64,000 nt of DNA from Nostoc sp. UHCC 0702 (GTDB taxonomy: Bacteria > Cyanobacteriota > Cyanobacteriia > Cyanobacteriales > Nostocaceae). Where the stretch lies: NCBI GenBank assembly GCA_017164015.1, contig CP071065.1:5247918-5311917 (forward strand), read 5' to 3'. Position 1 is the stretch's first letter. Each line of letters begins with the position of its first letter. Below the pieces are notes generated by a model that was not told the DNA's origin, did no database searches, and saw only the letters and a program-made list of their open reading frames with translations. Below, piece by piece: positions 38,221-47,594 of this stretch. The position numbers and the translations under genes were made by a program.

Positions 38221-39873
38221 ATGTCTTCTGGTTCCTCTAGTCGTTATCAAAGCAGACTATTTAACTTTGTCCACCAGCAATCTCGGCGGTTGACACAACA
38301 ATGGGAATACACCTTCCGGCATTTACAAGTTGCCACTAAAAAAGGTGTGGACGTACTATTTTATTCTGTGTCTCAACTGTTTCAGTCGGTTGGATCATCT
38401 GGGAAAACACTCTACACAAAAGAATCACAACCAAGGCTGAAGTTACAACCAAGCGATCGCGATTTTCAACCTGAAACTCCCCCAAATGCTGATATCCCGA
38501 TTCAGCATGTATTGGAGTCAGTCCAGAATTTTGCATCTGAAGTAGCCATTGTTACTCCCCCAACAACCCAGGAATTAGGGGAAAAAAAAGATGTAAGTTT
38601 TTCACCCCAGCCCCTAGTCCCCCTAAAGTCTTGGTGGCAGAAATTTTTTCATCGTCCCACAACCAACGCTAGTCTTCCTCAATCTTTAACTATTAAGGAT
38701 AACTCAGCACAAAGCCTTACCCTTTCAACAAAAGAGGATAGTCTCAAGCGTCATCTCCCAGTGGTGCGGGGAATTGCTACAAATTTGGTGAATCGTAATT
38801 TAGTACTTGTCTGTACCAACAATGAAATTCTGGATATTTTGACACCCCAACAACAAGCCAAATTACAAGACCGAATTATTAGTGAAGTTGCTGAATATTG
38901 GCATTCTTGGCAGTTGGTTGAAGCTCAAAAAGAAACAAATTTATTGCCGGAAATTAATCAATTATTAGCAAAGCTGACGGGGGAAAATACAGCCAACATG
39001 CTAGCCCTAAGTGAGGGAACATCAAAAGTCTTACTTAATACTGGCATCATAGAGTTCTTAGATGCAGTTGTCGCCAACTTGGAAGCAAATGCTATCATAC
39101 CCGTGCAACAGCGCAGCCAGGAAATTGTTAGAGTTACCCAGAATCAGTTTAACATATTTATTTATGGTAAAGAGCAGCTAACCGCAAGAGGAAATATTGC
39201 AGTTAGTGATGATTTGGAAACTCATAAGTTAAATCTTCAAGCTTTAATTGCAGCGGCAATCAATTATTTTTTTGGTGTTAGCCAAGACAAACAATTAGAG
39301 ATGGGCAACTTTGATGGGCAGTCACAAAATAAACTGCGCGATCGTCGTACTATGATTCTGCCCAAAAATAGTAAGTTGCAGAATGAAGGATTAGTAGCAG
39401 ATCCTTGGCTGAATTGGGATGATTTGTTTGGTAACTCTCAGACAATTGCTCAAATGCCAATTACATCATCCTCAAGCAAAAAATCTGCTTTAGCTTCCAG
39501 CCCATCAACAAAGCTGTCTCCAAAAAACAAATTACCTGTACAACCACCCAAAGCCGGATCTGGTTTGGTGCAAAGAAAAAAAACCAGCCAGAATATTACC
39601 CCAACTCAAAACACATCAAAAAAAGTAACCTCTGCAAATAGTGAAAGTCGTGAAGGAGAAGTTTCCCAACAGCAGTTTAGCCAAAACAGTAAAGTTGAAG
39701 CAAAGCCAGATTGGATAGAAATCAAAGCAACTTCAATGGGCTATGTAAAACACCCTTTAGAGCAAGTTTTAGAATGGCTTGATAGTGCTATGCTCTGGCT
39801 AGAAAAGATGTTTGTCAACATTTTTCATTTCTTACAGGGGTTATTAGGAGTCAAGAAGGCTAGTAGAGATTAA
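38221..39873 (+). CDS. Unknown cyanobacterial protein
   Basis: A 550-aa protein, divergent from the GH38 gene. N-terminus is basic (MSSGSSSRYQSRLF..HQQSRRLTQQWEY). Residues about 170-340 form an alpha/beta-looking region with NLVLVCTNNEILDILTPQQQAKLQDR. Residues about 415-490 are Ser/Lys/Thr-rich and probably disordered. The C-terminus (about 505-545) is an amphipathic or membrane-associated helix, HPLEQVLEWLDSAMLWLEK. No catalytic motif is recognised. Confidence 0.75.
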   Translation: MSSGSSSRYQSRLFNFVHQQSRRLTQQWEYTFRHLQVATKKGVDVLFYSVSQLFQSVGSSGKTLYTKESQPRLKLQPSDRDFQPETPPNADIPIQHVLESVQNFASEVAIVTPPTTQELGEKKDVSFSPQPLVPLKSWWQKFFHRPTTNASLPQSLTIKDNSAQSLTLSTKEDSLKRHLPVVRGIATNLVNRNLVLVCTNNEILDILTPQQQAKLQDRIISEVAEYWHSWQLVEAQKETNLLPEINQLLAKLTGENTANMLALSEGTSKVLLNTGIIEFLDAVVANLEANAIIPVQQRSQEIVRVTQNQFNIFIYGKEQLTARGNIAVSDDLETHKLNLQALIAAAINYFFGVSQDKQLEMGNFDGQSQNKLRDRRTMILPKNSKLQNEGLVADPWLNWDDLFGNSQTIAQMPITSSSSKKSALASSPSTKLSPKNKLPVQPPKAGSGLVQRKKTSQNITPTQNTSKKVTSANSESREGEVSQQQFSQNSKVEAKPDWIEIKATSMGYVKHPLEQVLEWLDSAMLWLEKMFVNIFHFLQGLLGVKKASRD

Positions 39874-39969
39874 GCTTGCCAATATTTTGCTGGTATAGTT
39901 ACTATAATTTAATTTTAACTTCTCAAATTTGGAAGTTTGAATTAATTAACTTTATTGGTGGTCTTCTGC

Positions 39970-40266
39970 GTGAAAATTCTTGTTTACTGTAAATACTTTA
40001 ATTTCAAAAATCCACTGGAGAAACCGAAAATTGAAACGTTTGTGGTGAATTTACCTCAAATTCCCCAGGTGAGTGAAACCATTGTGGTCGAGAGAATTTC
40101 ACCGCAAAAACAGTTTGTAATTATTTTTGAATATATTGTAACAGCAGTACAGTTTAATGCTTCTAAGGAATTGCCTGATTCAGCAGATGCTCAAGTCAGT
40201 GCATTTTTGAACCATTGTTGGGAGGGAACGTCAAATTTCAAAGTTATGAACTTTTTAGAAAAATAA
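39970..40266 (+). CDS. Small unknown protein
   Basis: About 98 codons from a GTG at 39970; an upstream GTG at 39955 is possible. No strong ribosome-binding site supports either. No domain recognised. It may be a real small gene or chance frame. Confidence 0.35.
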   Translation: MKILVYCKYFNFKNPLEKPKIETFVVNLPQIPQVSETIVVERISPQKQFVIIFEYIVTAVQFNASKELPDSADAQVSAFLNHCWEGTSNFKVMNFLEK

Positions 40267-40364
40267 TTTGTTTAATTTCAAATAAGACACGACTGTATAT
40301 AGCAATCCGAAAATTTTTCATGAATGATTTAGGATTGCTATAGGGATTGTTAGCGGAATTAATT

Positions 40365-40907
40365 ATGACTGCTGTAACTTTACAATTACCTCCTAATCTC
40401 AAATTTACGGATGAGCAATTTGAACTTCTTGTTGCTGTTAATCAAGAGTTGCGTTTGGAATTAACTGCTGAAGGAGAATTGGTAATCATGTCACCCACTG
40501 GAGGAGAAACAGGAAACCGTAATTTTGATTTATTGGGTCAATTATGGTTTTGGAATAGTCAAAATAATTTAGGAAAAGCTTTTGATTCTTCCACTGGTTT
40601 TAAACTTCCCAATGGCGCAACTCGTTCTCCTGATACTTCTTGGATAAGGATGGAACGGTGGGATGCACTTACACCAGAACAAAGAAAAAAATATCTGCCC
40701 TTGTGTCCAGATTTTGCAGTGGAATTGGTTTCGGAAACTGATGATGTGGAGGACACAATAGCCAAGATGCGGGAATATTTAGCAAACGGCTTACTGCTTG
40801 GTTGGTTAATTAATCCCAAAGAGCAACAAGTAATAATTTATCGTTCTCATCAAGCACTGGAAGTTTTACAATCTCCGACAAATTTATCTGGTGAAGATGT
40901 TCTATAG
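40365..40907 (+). CDS. Uma2 family (DUF820) protein
   Basis: A 180-aa Uma2 protein. The motif residues are SPDTSWI (about 86), ELVSETD (Glu about 119) and a downstream GLLLGWLINPKEQQVIIYR segment typical of the family. The start at 40365 is preferred to 40347. Ends with a LSGEDVL tail like many Uma2 proteins. No partner gene nearby. Confidence 0.88.
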   Translation: MTAVTLQLPPNLKFTDEQFELLVAVNQELRLELTAEGELVIMSPTGGETGNRNFDLLGQLWFWNSQNNLGKAFDSSTGFKLPNGATRSPDTSWIRMERWDALTPEQRKKYLPLCPDFAVELVSETDDVEDTIAKMREYLANGLLLGWLINPKEQQVIIYRSHQALEVLQSPTNLSGEDVL

Positions 40908-41083
40908 GACTCATATTTGATTTTTGAACAAAACTCAGTACACCTTTATTCCTTCTTCCCAGTCCCCAGTCCCCAGTCCCCAGTCCCTTACCTCTACGAG
41001 TGATTCAGAAATCAAATCGGATTGCTATACCTGGTTTTCTTTTAAATTTACAGCCAATTTTCAGTTAGTTTATGCACAAGCAG

Positions 41084-42157
41084 CTACCACAACATATGAT
41101 TGAGGAAATAACGCAACAGTTTTATTCCTGTTGGCTCGTGATAGTTTGTAGGTAATAGATCTAGCATTGCGTTTTGTAAGGCTTCGGTTGCTACGTCTAC
41201 TTCTTGTCGCTTCGGTCTGGTAGTTTGGGGAAAATGCAACGGTTCACCCACCCGAATAGTTAACTCCTTACGCAGATAGAGGTCATGAGTGCCAATGAGG
41301 ATGACTGGTACTATGGGTACCCCAGCGCGTAAGGCGTAAATTACAGTCCCTCGCTTTAGGGGGAGATGCAACTTACCTTCAGTGTTTCCTAGTCTCCCTT
41401 CGGGAAAAAGAATCATCCCATCCCCACTAGCCAAAATTTCTAAAACAATGCGGTCTATTTGTCGCAATGTGTGTATATCTGCGCCTGTAGGTACAGTCTG
41501 TGTAATTGCTGTAGCTAATTCAATGAGGTCTTCTCGTCCTGCTTTGGCGGCTTCGATGACAGCAACTTCTTCTTTCCATATCCGTTCTAAAGGAATCACA
41601 CCTCCTGCAAAACGCAGGATGAAGCGCTTCCACCACTTGTTATAAAGGGTGCGAGCATCACCCAAGATGTAGTAGTGTGGGTGGGTGGGGAGTTCGGCTA
41701 GTAGGAGTAATGGATCGATATGGTGCAGATGGTTGGCTGCTAGAATTGCTGGTTGTTGAGGTATCCTTTCAAGGTGTTCTACACGTACTTGAAAAAGAGT
41801 ATGAATGAGCGATCGCAATACGAACCGCCGCACGCTAGCATTAACTCTAGGTTCTGGATGCTCCTGATTAATGGCTTCCAGGCGATGGAGAATTTCTTCT
41901 ATTGTATGACGAACAGCGCGATCGCCTGCCGCCGCCACACCCTCTTGCACGCGCTTGATGGTTGCAGCAGTCAAAACTGGCAATGTTTCTAATTGTGTAG
42001 AATTTTCCTGCTGATGGCTGGATGTCAAGTCGGCTGTTTTTTCATCAGTATCAACCCCATCAGCTAGGTTTTCCTGCACAGACTCGCTTTTATAACTTTT
42101 GATAACTACCTCCTTGAATTCATGAATCAATAATAATTCTTGAGTACAAAATATCAA
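41084..42157 (-). CDS. PlsC-like 1-acylglycerol-3-phosphate acyltransferase
   Basis: A 357-aa protein; the PlsC domain occupies about 125-330. The HX4D motif is NHLHHIDP (about 142), followed by FPEGRLG (about 252) and a VPIVPVILIG motif. The first 90 residues are an unusual low-complexity extension with acidic and Gln-rich runs. Predicted to transfer acyl groups to lysophosphatidic acid or a related lipid at the membrane. It is adjacent to, and divergent from, an alpha/beta hydrolase gene. Confidence 0.85.
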   Translation of the reverse strand: MIFCTQELLLIHEFKEVVIKSYKSESVQENLADGVDTDEKTADLTSSHQQENSTQLETLPVLTAATIKRVQEGVAAAGDRAVRHTIEEILHRLEAINQEHPEPRVNASVRRFVLRSLIHTLFQVRVEHLERIPQQPAILAANHLHHIDPLLLLAELPTHPHYYILGDARTLYNKWWKRFILRFAGGVIPLERIWKEEVAVIEAAKAGREDLIELATAITQTVPTGADIHTLRQIDRIVLEILASGDGMILFPEGRLGNTEGKLHLPLKRGTVIYALRAGVPIVPVILIGTHDLYLRKELTIRVGEPLHFPQTTRPKRQEVDVATEALQNAMLDLLPTNYHEPTGIKLLRYFLNHMLW

Positions 42158-42264
42158 TGAACCTACGGTTATAAGCTATGGTCTTCTTCTTGAAATATGT
42201 AACGCTCAGCCATGTATCTTGATAAGCTAATAACTTGCTGGTAAAAAATATAAAAATTAACTTT

Positions 42265-43164
42265 ATGATCAACCACACAGAAGGTACATTTAAAGGTGTC
42301 GGGGGACTGCAACTGTATTATCAAAGCTGGCAACCACAGGGTAAGGTGAGGGCAGTATTAGCCATTGTGCATGGATTGGGAGCGCACAGCAGCAGGTATG
42401 ATAATGTAGTTCAGCATCTTATACCCAAGCAATATGCTGTGTACAGCTTTGACTTGCGTGGTCATGGACGTTCGCCAGGTCAGCGAGGCTATATCAAAGC
42501 TTGGGCTGAGTTTCGTGAAGATTTGCAAGCTTTTCTCAAGTTAATTAAAAGCCAGCAACCAGAAAGCCCGATTTTTCTTTTGGGTCACAGTTTAGGTTCA
42601 ATAATTGTTTTAGACTACGTTTTGCGCTGTCCCCAAGAAGCATCGGCATTGCAAGGTGTGATTACTTTAGCCCCAGCTTTGGGGAAAGTTGGGGTGTCAA
42701 AAACTCGGTTACTCATAGGACATTTGTTGTCACGAGTTTGGCCGCGTTTCACCTTAGATACTGGTATGAATTTATCGGCTGGTTCACGGGATGAAAAAGT
42801 GTTAGCCGCCTACGCCCAAGATCAACTACGCCATACTCTAGGTAGTGCGCGTCTGGCTACGGAATTTTTTGCTACAGTCGCCTGGGTTAATGCCCACGCT
42901 GGTGATTGGCAATTACCACTGTTGATTCTCCAAGGTGGCGCTGACCGGGTGACGCTACCGGAAGGAGGTGAAATTTTTTACCAGCAAGTACGTTGCACAG
43001 ATAAGCAGCGAGTGGTTTATCCAGAAGCCTATCACGAGCTGCAAAATGACCTGAATTATCAACAGGTGATGGCTGATTTGGCAGATTGGTTAGAGCGCCA
43101 TTTCCCACTGGAAACAGTGCAGTTAACATCAGGAAGTGCTGAGTTGGAGTTTCCTAGTTCATAA
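42265..43164 (+). CDS. Alpha/beta hydrolase, monoacylglycerol lipase-like
   Basis: A 299-aa serine hydrolase. Nucleophile elbow GHSLGS near residue 103, acid in GGADRVTLP (about 230) and His in YPEAYHELQND (about 258) form the triad, and HGLGAHSSRY supplies the oxyanion loop. Hydrolase_4/MGL group. The ATG at 42265 is used rather than the TTG at 42235. Being divergent from a PlsC-like gene suggests a joint role in glycerolipid turnover, by inference. Confidence 0.88.
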   Translation: MINHTEGTFKGVGGLQLYYQSWQPQGKVRAVLAIVHGLGAHSSRYDNVVQHLIPKQYAVYSFDLRGHGRSPGQRGYIKAWAEFREDLQAFLKLIKSQQPESPIFLLGHSLGSIIVLDYVLRCPQEASALQGVITLAPALGKVGVSKTRLLIGHLLSRVWPRFTLDTGMNLSAGSRDEKVLAAYAQDQLRHTLGSARLATEFFATVAWVNAHAGDWQLPLLILQGGADRVTLPEGGEIFYQQVRCTDKQRVVYPEAYHELQNDLNYQQVMADLADWLERHFPLETVQLTSGSAELEFPSS

Positions 43165-43263
43165 CACTATTTAACGTTTTAGTCAGATAGCTAGAGAGCG
43201 ATCGCGCTTTATGTATAGAATCTTTATTGATGACTATGTACATTTTCATAAAAGTACAAAACA

Positions 43264-44265
43264 ATGCAACCGAACAATGAACAAGAAATCAAAAAATTAT
43301 TGAATAAAATTTTTGAGAATTCTAAAAATAGAAAACTAACTTTTCTTCTAGTTGGGCTTTCAGGTGTAGGTAAATCGAGTACTATCAATTCACTTATGGG
43401 GGTGGATATAGCTAAGGTAGGAGATTTTGTCCCAACGACAGACAACGTAGACAAGTATGATACTGATATTAATGGCATTCCTTGTACTTTCATTGATACT
43501 CCTGGTTTTGCAGATGGAAAAAATAAGGAATATGAATACATTGAAATAATTAGAAAACTTATTCCATCTATTGATTGTATGTTGTATGTGACTCCTTTAA
43601 TTAACTCTCGAATTCTAGATGATGAACAAAAAGCTATTTCCACTATTTCAAACGCATTTTGTAATGAATGTTGGGAAAAATCTGTTATAGTTTTTACTAA
43701 GGCTGACTTATGTCAAAATAATCGGATTTACTGGTATTATGTCGAGAATAGACGAAAGTTATTTAGAAAAGAAATCGCAAAACATACTAGTCCTGAAATT
43801 GCTAATAAAATACCGTCTGTTGCAGTAGTTAATTCACAAATAGATGGTAAACCATTACCTACGCCAGATGGAAACCCTTGGCTCGGTGTACTTTATTATC
43901 TTGTTATTAAGCGGATTTCTAAGGCTGGTTTGACAAATTTTTTTATTGCAACTGCACCACGATTAGATACAGGAGAGACTGGCTTGAAATCTTTCCCACA
44001 TGAGCTATCTTTTAGATCAGAAAAAGAATTTGTCAAAAATAATAATCAACTAATAAATCCCATTAAATTGAATCCAGAACAAAATCTAACTATAGAAAGA
44101 ACAATAAAAGAACGTGGTAGTGTTGATCTTGTAGGACTAGCAACACTAGCTGGTACTCTGAGTGCTGCTGGTGGTGCTATTGCTGGGCCTGCTGGTGTTG
44201 TTGCAGGTACTGTTTTAGGGTTAATAGGAGGTTTGGTTATTCAGTTTTGGAGTTCTCGCAGTTAG
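43264..44265 (+). CDS. AIG1/TOC-like GTPase with C-terminal hydrophobic hairpin
   Basis: A 333-aa protein. G1 LVGLSGVGKSSTINSLMG (about 28-45), G3 DTPGF (about 79-83) and G4 TKAD (about 147) are clear; a Thr between G1 and G3 (VPTTDN) fits G2. The sequence after G3 and spacing resemble AIG1/GIMAP and TOC34/159 GTPases rather than translation GTPases. The C-terminal 45 residues are Gly/Ala/Leu-rich (LATLAGTLSAAGGAIAGPAG) and look like a membrane-inserting hairpin. No partner is adjacent. The gene is more AT-rich than its neighbours, hinting at transfer. Confidence 0.82.
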   Translation: MQPNNEQEIKKLLNKIFENSKNRKLTFLLVGLSGVGKSSTINSLMGVDIAKVGDFVPTTDNVDKYDTDINGIPCTFIDTPGFADGKNKEYEYIEIIRKLIPSIDCMLYVTPLINSRILDDEQKAISTISNAFCNECWEKSVIVFTKADLCQNNRIYWYYVENRRKLFRKEIAKHTSPEIANKIPSVAVVNSQIDGKPLPTPDGNPWLGVLYYLVIKRISKAGLTNFFIATAPRLDTGETGLKSFPHELSFRSEKEFVKNNNQLINPIKLNPEQNLTIERTIKERGSVDLVGLATLAGTLSAAGGAIAGPAGVVAGTVLGLIGGLVIQFWSSRS

Positions 44266-44651
44266 TCTTGAAAATTTTTTGTTCCAAGGTTTTAAATCCA
44301 CCTGTATACAAAATAATATTGCTACGAAATACATCAAAAAGCTTTAAGGATCTATATTGTTCATCTTCATCCACAGCCAGAGGTTGATATATGACAAAAA
44401 GCGAAATTCCCAATAATACAAGAGTATGTAGTTTTAGGTTCTTCTCAGTTTAATATCAATTCTTCAGTTCTGCTTTTAAGGATAGAAAAGTCAGTAAATA
44501 AATTTAGATTTTACTTAATAGCCTAAAAAAAGTAAAGCGTAAAATAGTCTCAATGGGGGAAACCCCAAAACTATCAACCATTTTGGCAAGTTCAAGTTTA
44601 TTAGTACGATCGCTACTTTATCAAACAAGCGATCGCGCCATGTATTTAGAT
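44266..44651. other. Intergenic, no gene seen
   Basis: About 385 bp between the GTPase and xisI. AT-rich; two HIP1-like sites near 44608 and 44629. No RNA gene or repeat was recognised. Confidence 0.5.
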
Positions 44652-44981
44652 TTACCCCACTGCAAACTCAGTAAACTTCCGCTTGTAGGGAGCATGAAAA
44701 CCCAAAACAATATCTTGTTTGGGAACTCCAGCAGCAACTAACTCATTAGCTACTCCCACCTCAGTCCCATCTCGTTGAATCCAAATCTTGCCATCTTTAA
44801 TATCAACATGGATGATACAACCATAAACTCGCCTTAGTTCTTCCCATCCCAGATGGACAACTTGATAATGGTCATGTTCGTAATCAAAAATCAGCTGTAC
44901 TTCCGTATTATCATTTGAGTGGTGAATTGAGTGTCCCTCCAGGATTTTCTTTACTAATTCACGGTAGTTTATTCTTTCCAT
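44652..44981 (-). CDS. xisI: XisI-type protein
   Basis: A 109-aa protein matching XisI, named for its role with XisH and XisF in excising the Anabaena fdxN element; many Nostocales carry orphan copies whose job is unknown. Motifs include YREVKKILEGH-type N-terminus, FDYEHDHYQVVHLGW and GIPKQDIVLGFHAP-like end. It overlaps the upstream xisH-like frame by 13 bp, the usual xisH-xisI arrangement. Confidence 0.88.
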   Translation of the reverse strand: MERINYRELVKKILEGHSIHHSNDNTEVQLIFDYEHDHYQVVHLGWEELRRVYGCIIHVDIKDGKIWIQRDGTEVGVANELVAAGVPKQDIVLGFHAPYKRKFTEFAVG

Positions 44982-45214
44982 AGCAAAACCTCTTTTGTAA
45001 TTGGTGCAAAAATGAGAAGCTTCAGTTTATGTTCAGCGATTATCTCTTGAATAAACGGTCGAATAAAAAAGTCTTGATAAATATCCTCAGAAATAGCTAA
45101 ATATAAAACTCTATCAGGATATTTTCTACGCAATGCTGAACGATAAGTGAGCGTCTGACCAAGAGCTATATAAAGATTATAAATATATTCATCGCTAGTT
45201 TTTGTTGACAGCAA
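44969..45214 (-). pseudogene. xisH: Truncated XisH-type protein
   Basis: 81 codons matching the C-terminal part of XisH (YPDRVLYLAISEDIYQDFF, then KLKLLIFAPITKEVLLW). Full XisH proteins are about 138 aa; the first 50-60 residues, which hold part of the endonuclease-like fold, are absent. A TAG lies in frame immediately upstream and no N-terminal remnant was seen. It is probably inactive, while xisI remains intact. Confidence 0.75.
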
Positions 45215-45271
45215 CTAGAAAAGCCTGACCAAAATTAGCACTTTTATAGTACTAAAATACTATAATATCCC

Positions 45272-46042
45272 TTACCAAGGCAACCTACTCCCATCCCAAG
45301 AGAAAAACTGACCACTATCACCTTCTTGAAGTTGTTCAATAACAGTTAACAACTGGGTGACAGTGCGTTCTACTGAAAATAATTTTTCCGCAGGAACATT
45401 TGCCTGAAATGGACGGGAAAGGCGTGTATCAGTTGTACCTGGATGTAATGTCACTACCAAACTTTTGGGACAGCTTCTACTATATTCAATTGCCGCTGTT
45501 CGTATCAACATATTCAGTGCAGCTTTAGAGGCGCGGTAGCCATACCAGCCACCGAGTTGGTTATCGCCAATGCTACCAAGCTTGGCAGAAATAGTTGCAA
45601 ATACGCTGCGTTCTCCATGACGAAATAAAGGCAATAAATGTTTAGCTAGCAGCACAGCGCCAATACTGTTAATTTGAAAGTAGCGGAGCAAATTTTCAGA
45701 ATTGATCTGTCTTAAACCTTTTTCAGGTTGCAAAGTATCATCATGCAGTAATCCAACACAATTGATGACTAAATGCAGTTTGTTGATTTGGCTACGTATC
45801 TGTTGAATACATTCACTAATTTGCAATTCATCTGTGATATCCATCGACAGACAAATTAATCGTTCAGGATATTCGCTTGCAAGAGCAATTAAATCAGAAG
45901 CAGATTCTGGTTGACGATAGGTTGCATAAACTTTAGTAATTCTGTCATCTTGCAGCAATCTTTTCACAAAACCTAAACCAATGCCTCGGTTTGCTCCTAC
46001 AATCAATGCATTGGTATGATGAATTTTATCAATAAAAGACAT
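45272..46042 (-). CDS. SDR family oxidoreductase (C-factor-like)
   Basis: A 256-aa short-chain dehydrogenase/reductase. Nucleotide loop GANRGIGLGF (about 17-26), NCVG (about 94) in place of NNAG, and the catalytic YxxxK in YRASKAALNML (about 168). Close to the carbonyl-reductase-like or C-factor group. Substrate unknown. It shares its strand with xisHI but there is no clear link. Confidence 0.88.
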   Translation of the reverse strand: MSFIDKIHHTNALIVGANRGIGLGFVKRLLQDDRITKVYATYRQPESASDLIALASEYPERLICLSMDITDELQISECIQQIRSQINKLHLVINCVGLLHDDTLQPEKGLRQINSENLLRYFQINSIGAVLLAKHLLPLFRHGERSVFATISAKLGSIGDNQLGGWYGYRASKAALNMLIRTAAIEYSRSCPKSLVVTLHPGTTDTRLSRPFQANVPAEKLFSVERTVTQLLTVIEQLQEGDSGQFFSWDGSRLPW

Positions 46043-46274
46043 ACAAAGTTTAGTTAAGTAGGTCGGCGCGAATAAAGTTAGCTAGTAAGGGTCGTCAGTT
46101 GTCAGTTGTCAGTTTTCATTAGTAAGGGTTTAAGGCATCTTTACGTTTTGCAACCTAGTCATGGTTATTTTGACTAACCTACTCATATAATTTTGCATTT
46201 TGGATTATCAAAGAGTTATTAAATAAGCTTTTGCATGGTTCATTTGTGACAATTATTATTTAAATTTGTATTAT

Positions 46275-46769
46275 TTATGAAAGTATTTCATATTCGTAGC
46301 GAGAAACAAAATAAGCACCAACTTGTCTATCACTGTGATGACGAAAACCAAAGCGTTCATATACAGCTTTGAGACGGGGACGCGCAGCATCACAATCTAA
46401 ACGTAAATAACGTTTATCAAGGGTTTGTGCATATTTTACTGCCCAAGTTAGCAGTGCTGAAGAAACTTTACCACCAGAATAACGCCGTTTAACTGCGAGG
46501 CGATGTACAAATGCTGACTCCTCCTGAGAAATATCGGGCCAGAAAAGTAAATCCTCAAGTTGAAATTTGATTGTCCCAGCTGGTTCTCCAGCGCACTCAG
46601 CAATGAAAAACAAGCCCTTAGCGACATCTTCAAAGATACTATTTGGCGAAACTTCACTATGGCGCCACAGAGGTATACCACGCTGCTGGAGCCACAAAGC
46701 TGCTTCTAGCAGCACATCTGAAACTATCACGGTATCTTGTGCGGTTGCTTGACGAATTGAAATGTACAT
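46275..46769 (-). CDS. GNAT family N-acetyltransferase
   Basis: About 164 aa. The acetyl-CoA site is formed by HRLAVKRRYSGGKVSSALLTWA (motif A, with the basic-x-x-Gly-Gly variant), and LRLDCDAARPRLKAVYERFGF (motif B). Substrate unknown. The ATG at 46769 is preferred; an in-frame TTG at 46811 would overlap the arfB stop and allow coupling. It lies directly downstream of arfB on the same strand. Confidence 0.87.
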   Translation of the reverse strand: MYISIRQATAQDTVIVSDVLLEAALWLQQRGIPLWRHSEVSPNSIFEDVAKGLFFIAECAGEPAGTIKFQLEDLLFWPDISQEESAFVHRLAVKRRYSGGKVSSALLTWAVKYAQTLDKRYLRLDCDAARPRLKAVYERFGFRHHSDRQVGAYFVSRYEYEILS

Positions 46770-46807
46770 TGGTTGAACAACAGTGAAATCCAACAAAAAT
46801 TTATGAA

Positions 46808-47224
46808 TCAATCATCCGTGATTTGCCCTCTGTTCAACTTAACTTGTCCGTGCTTATTTTTGTGGTCAAGACGCTTTTTTTGAGAACTGCGAGTCGGTTT
46901 GGTGGGTCTGCGTTTTCTTCTGAGTACAGTTACACTTTGAATAATTTCTTGAAGTCGTCTTAAAGCTTCCTCCCGATTTTGTTCTTGGCTTCGGTGTTCT
47001 TGAGCTTTGATGACGACAACTCCTTGGTCTGTGATGCGTCGGTCGTTCAGTTTCAACAGCTCTTGTTTATAGTAATCAGGCAATGATGAAGCTTCAATGT
47101 CAAAGCGTAAATGGATAGCTGTAGAAACCTTGTTGACATTTTGCCCCCCCGCACCTTGAGAGCGAATAGCGCTAATTTCGATGTCGCTATCGGGAATAAT
47201 GACTGTCTTAGAAATTTGTAACAT
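46808..47224 (-). CDS. arfB: Alternative ribosome-rescue factor ArfB
   Basis: A 138-aa peptidyl-tRNA hydrolase of the ArfB (YaeJ/ICT1) class. The GGQ motif is in SQGAGGQNVNKVSTAIHLRF near residues 21-40 and the C-terminal basic tail (RRKRRPTKPTRSSQKKRLDHK) is expected to enter the mRNA channel of stalled ribosomes. It is the first gene of a two-gene unit with the GNAT gene. Confidence 0.95.
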   Translation of the reverse strand: MLQISKTVIIPDSDIEISAIRSQGAGGQNVNKVSTAIHLRFDIEASSLPDYYKQELLKLNDRRITDQGVVVIKAQEHRSQEQNREEALRRLQEIIQSVTVLRRKRRPTKPTRSSQKKRLDHKNKHGQVKLNRGQITDD

Positions 47225-47299
47225 AACTTAAATATATCATTATTAGGGAACTCCAAAAAACAATTTATCCCGGTTGAAGTTGTTGACTGATGAACGCCA

Positions 47300-47460
47300 G
47301 TTGCACTCAACGAGGTTCCCTCCCTTCGGGTTCGGGGGGTCGCAGTCTTGGCGGTTTCCGCCGATTGCGACCCCCGACGCTTCTACGTCGCTAACGCTAC
47401 GCTAACACCGCAACGCACTGGCTCCTGATGACTGATGACCCCTTCGGGGTGAGGATCTGT
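47300..47460. repeat. GC-rich palindromic repeat cluster
   Basis: The core is a strong hairpin at 47335-47375: GGGGGTCGCA and TGCGACCCCC with an inner GGCGG-TTT-CCGCC. Around it are TTCGGGTTCGG, GCTAACGCTACGCTAAC and CCCCTTCGGGG modules usual for Nostoc dispersed repeats. It fills most of the arfB to TPR intergenic region. Confidence 0.75.
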
Positions 47461-47594
47461 CTTGTCCTGGTCTTTTTGCATCAGTATTCATTATTGATTA
47501 ATTTTTTGAACATTTTTAGTTTGGGTCGATGAAACCCGTCCAAGTCTCTATGGCACTAGAATTAGAATTGATGTGACATTCTCTAATAGCTAAC

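Noticed and set aside
46769..46811. TTG start for the GNAT gene overlapping the arfB stop
   Set aside because: The added 14 residues do not look like a GNAT N-terminus, whereas YISIRQATAQD after the ATG does; kept only as an alternative.
47300..47460. tRNA or structured RNA gene
   Set aside because: The folds are palindromic repeat modules seen elsewhere; no cloverleaf or T-loop GTTCGA with matching acceptor stem.
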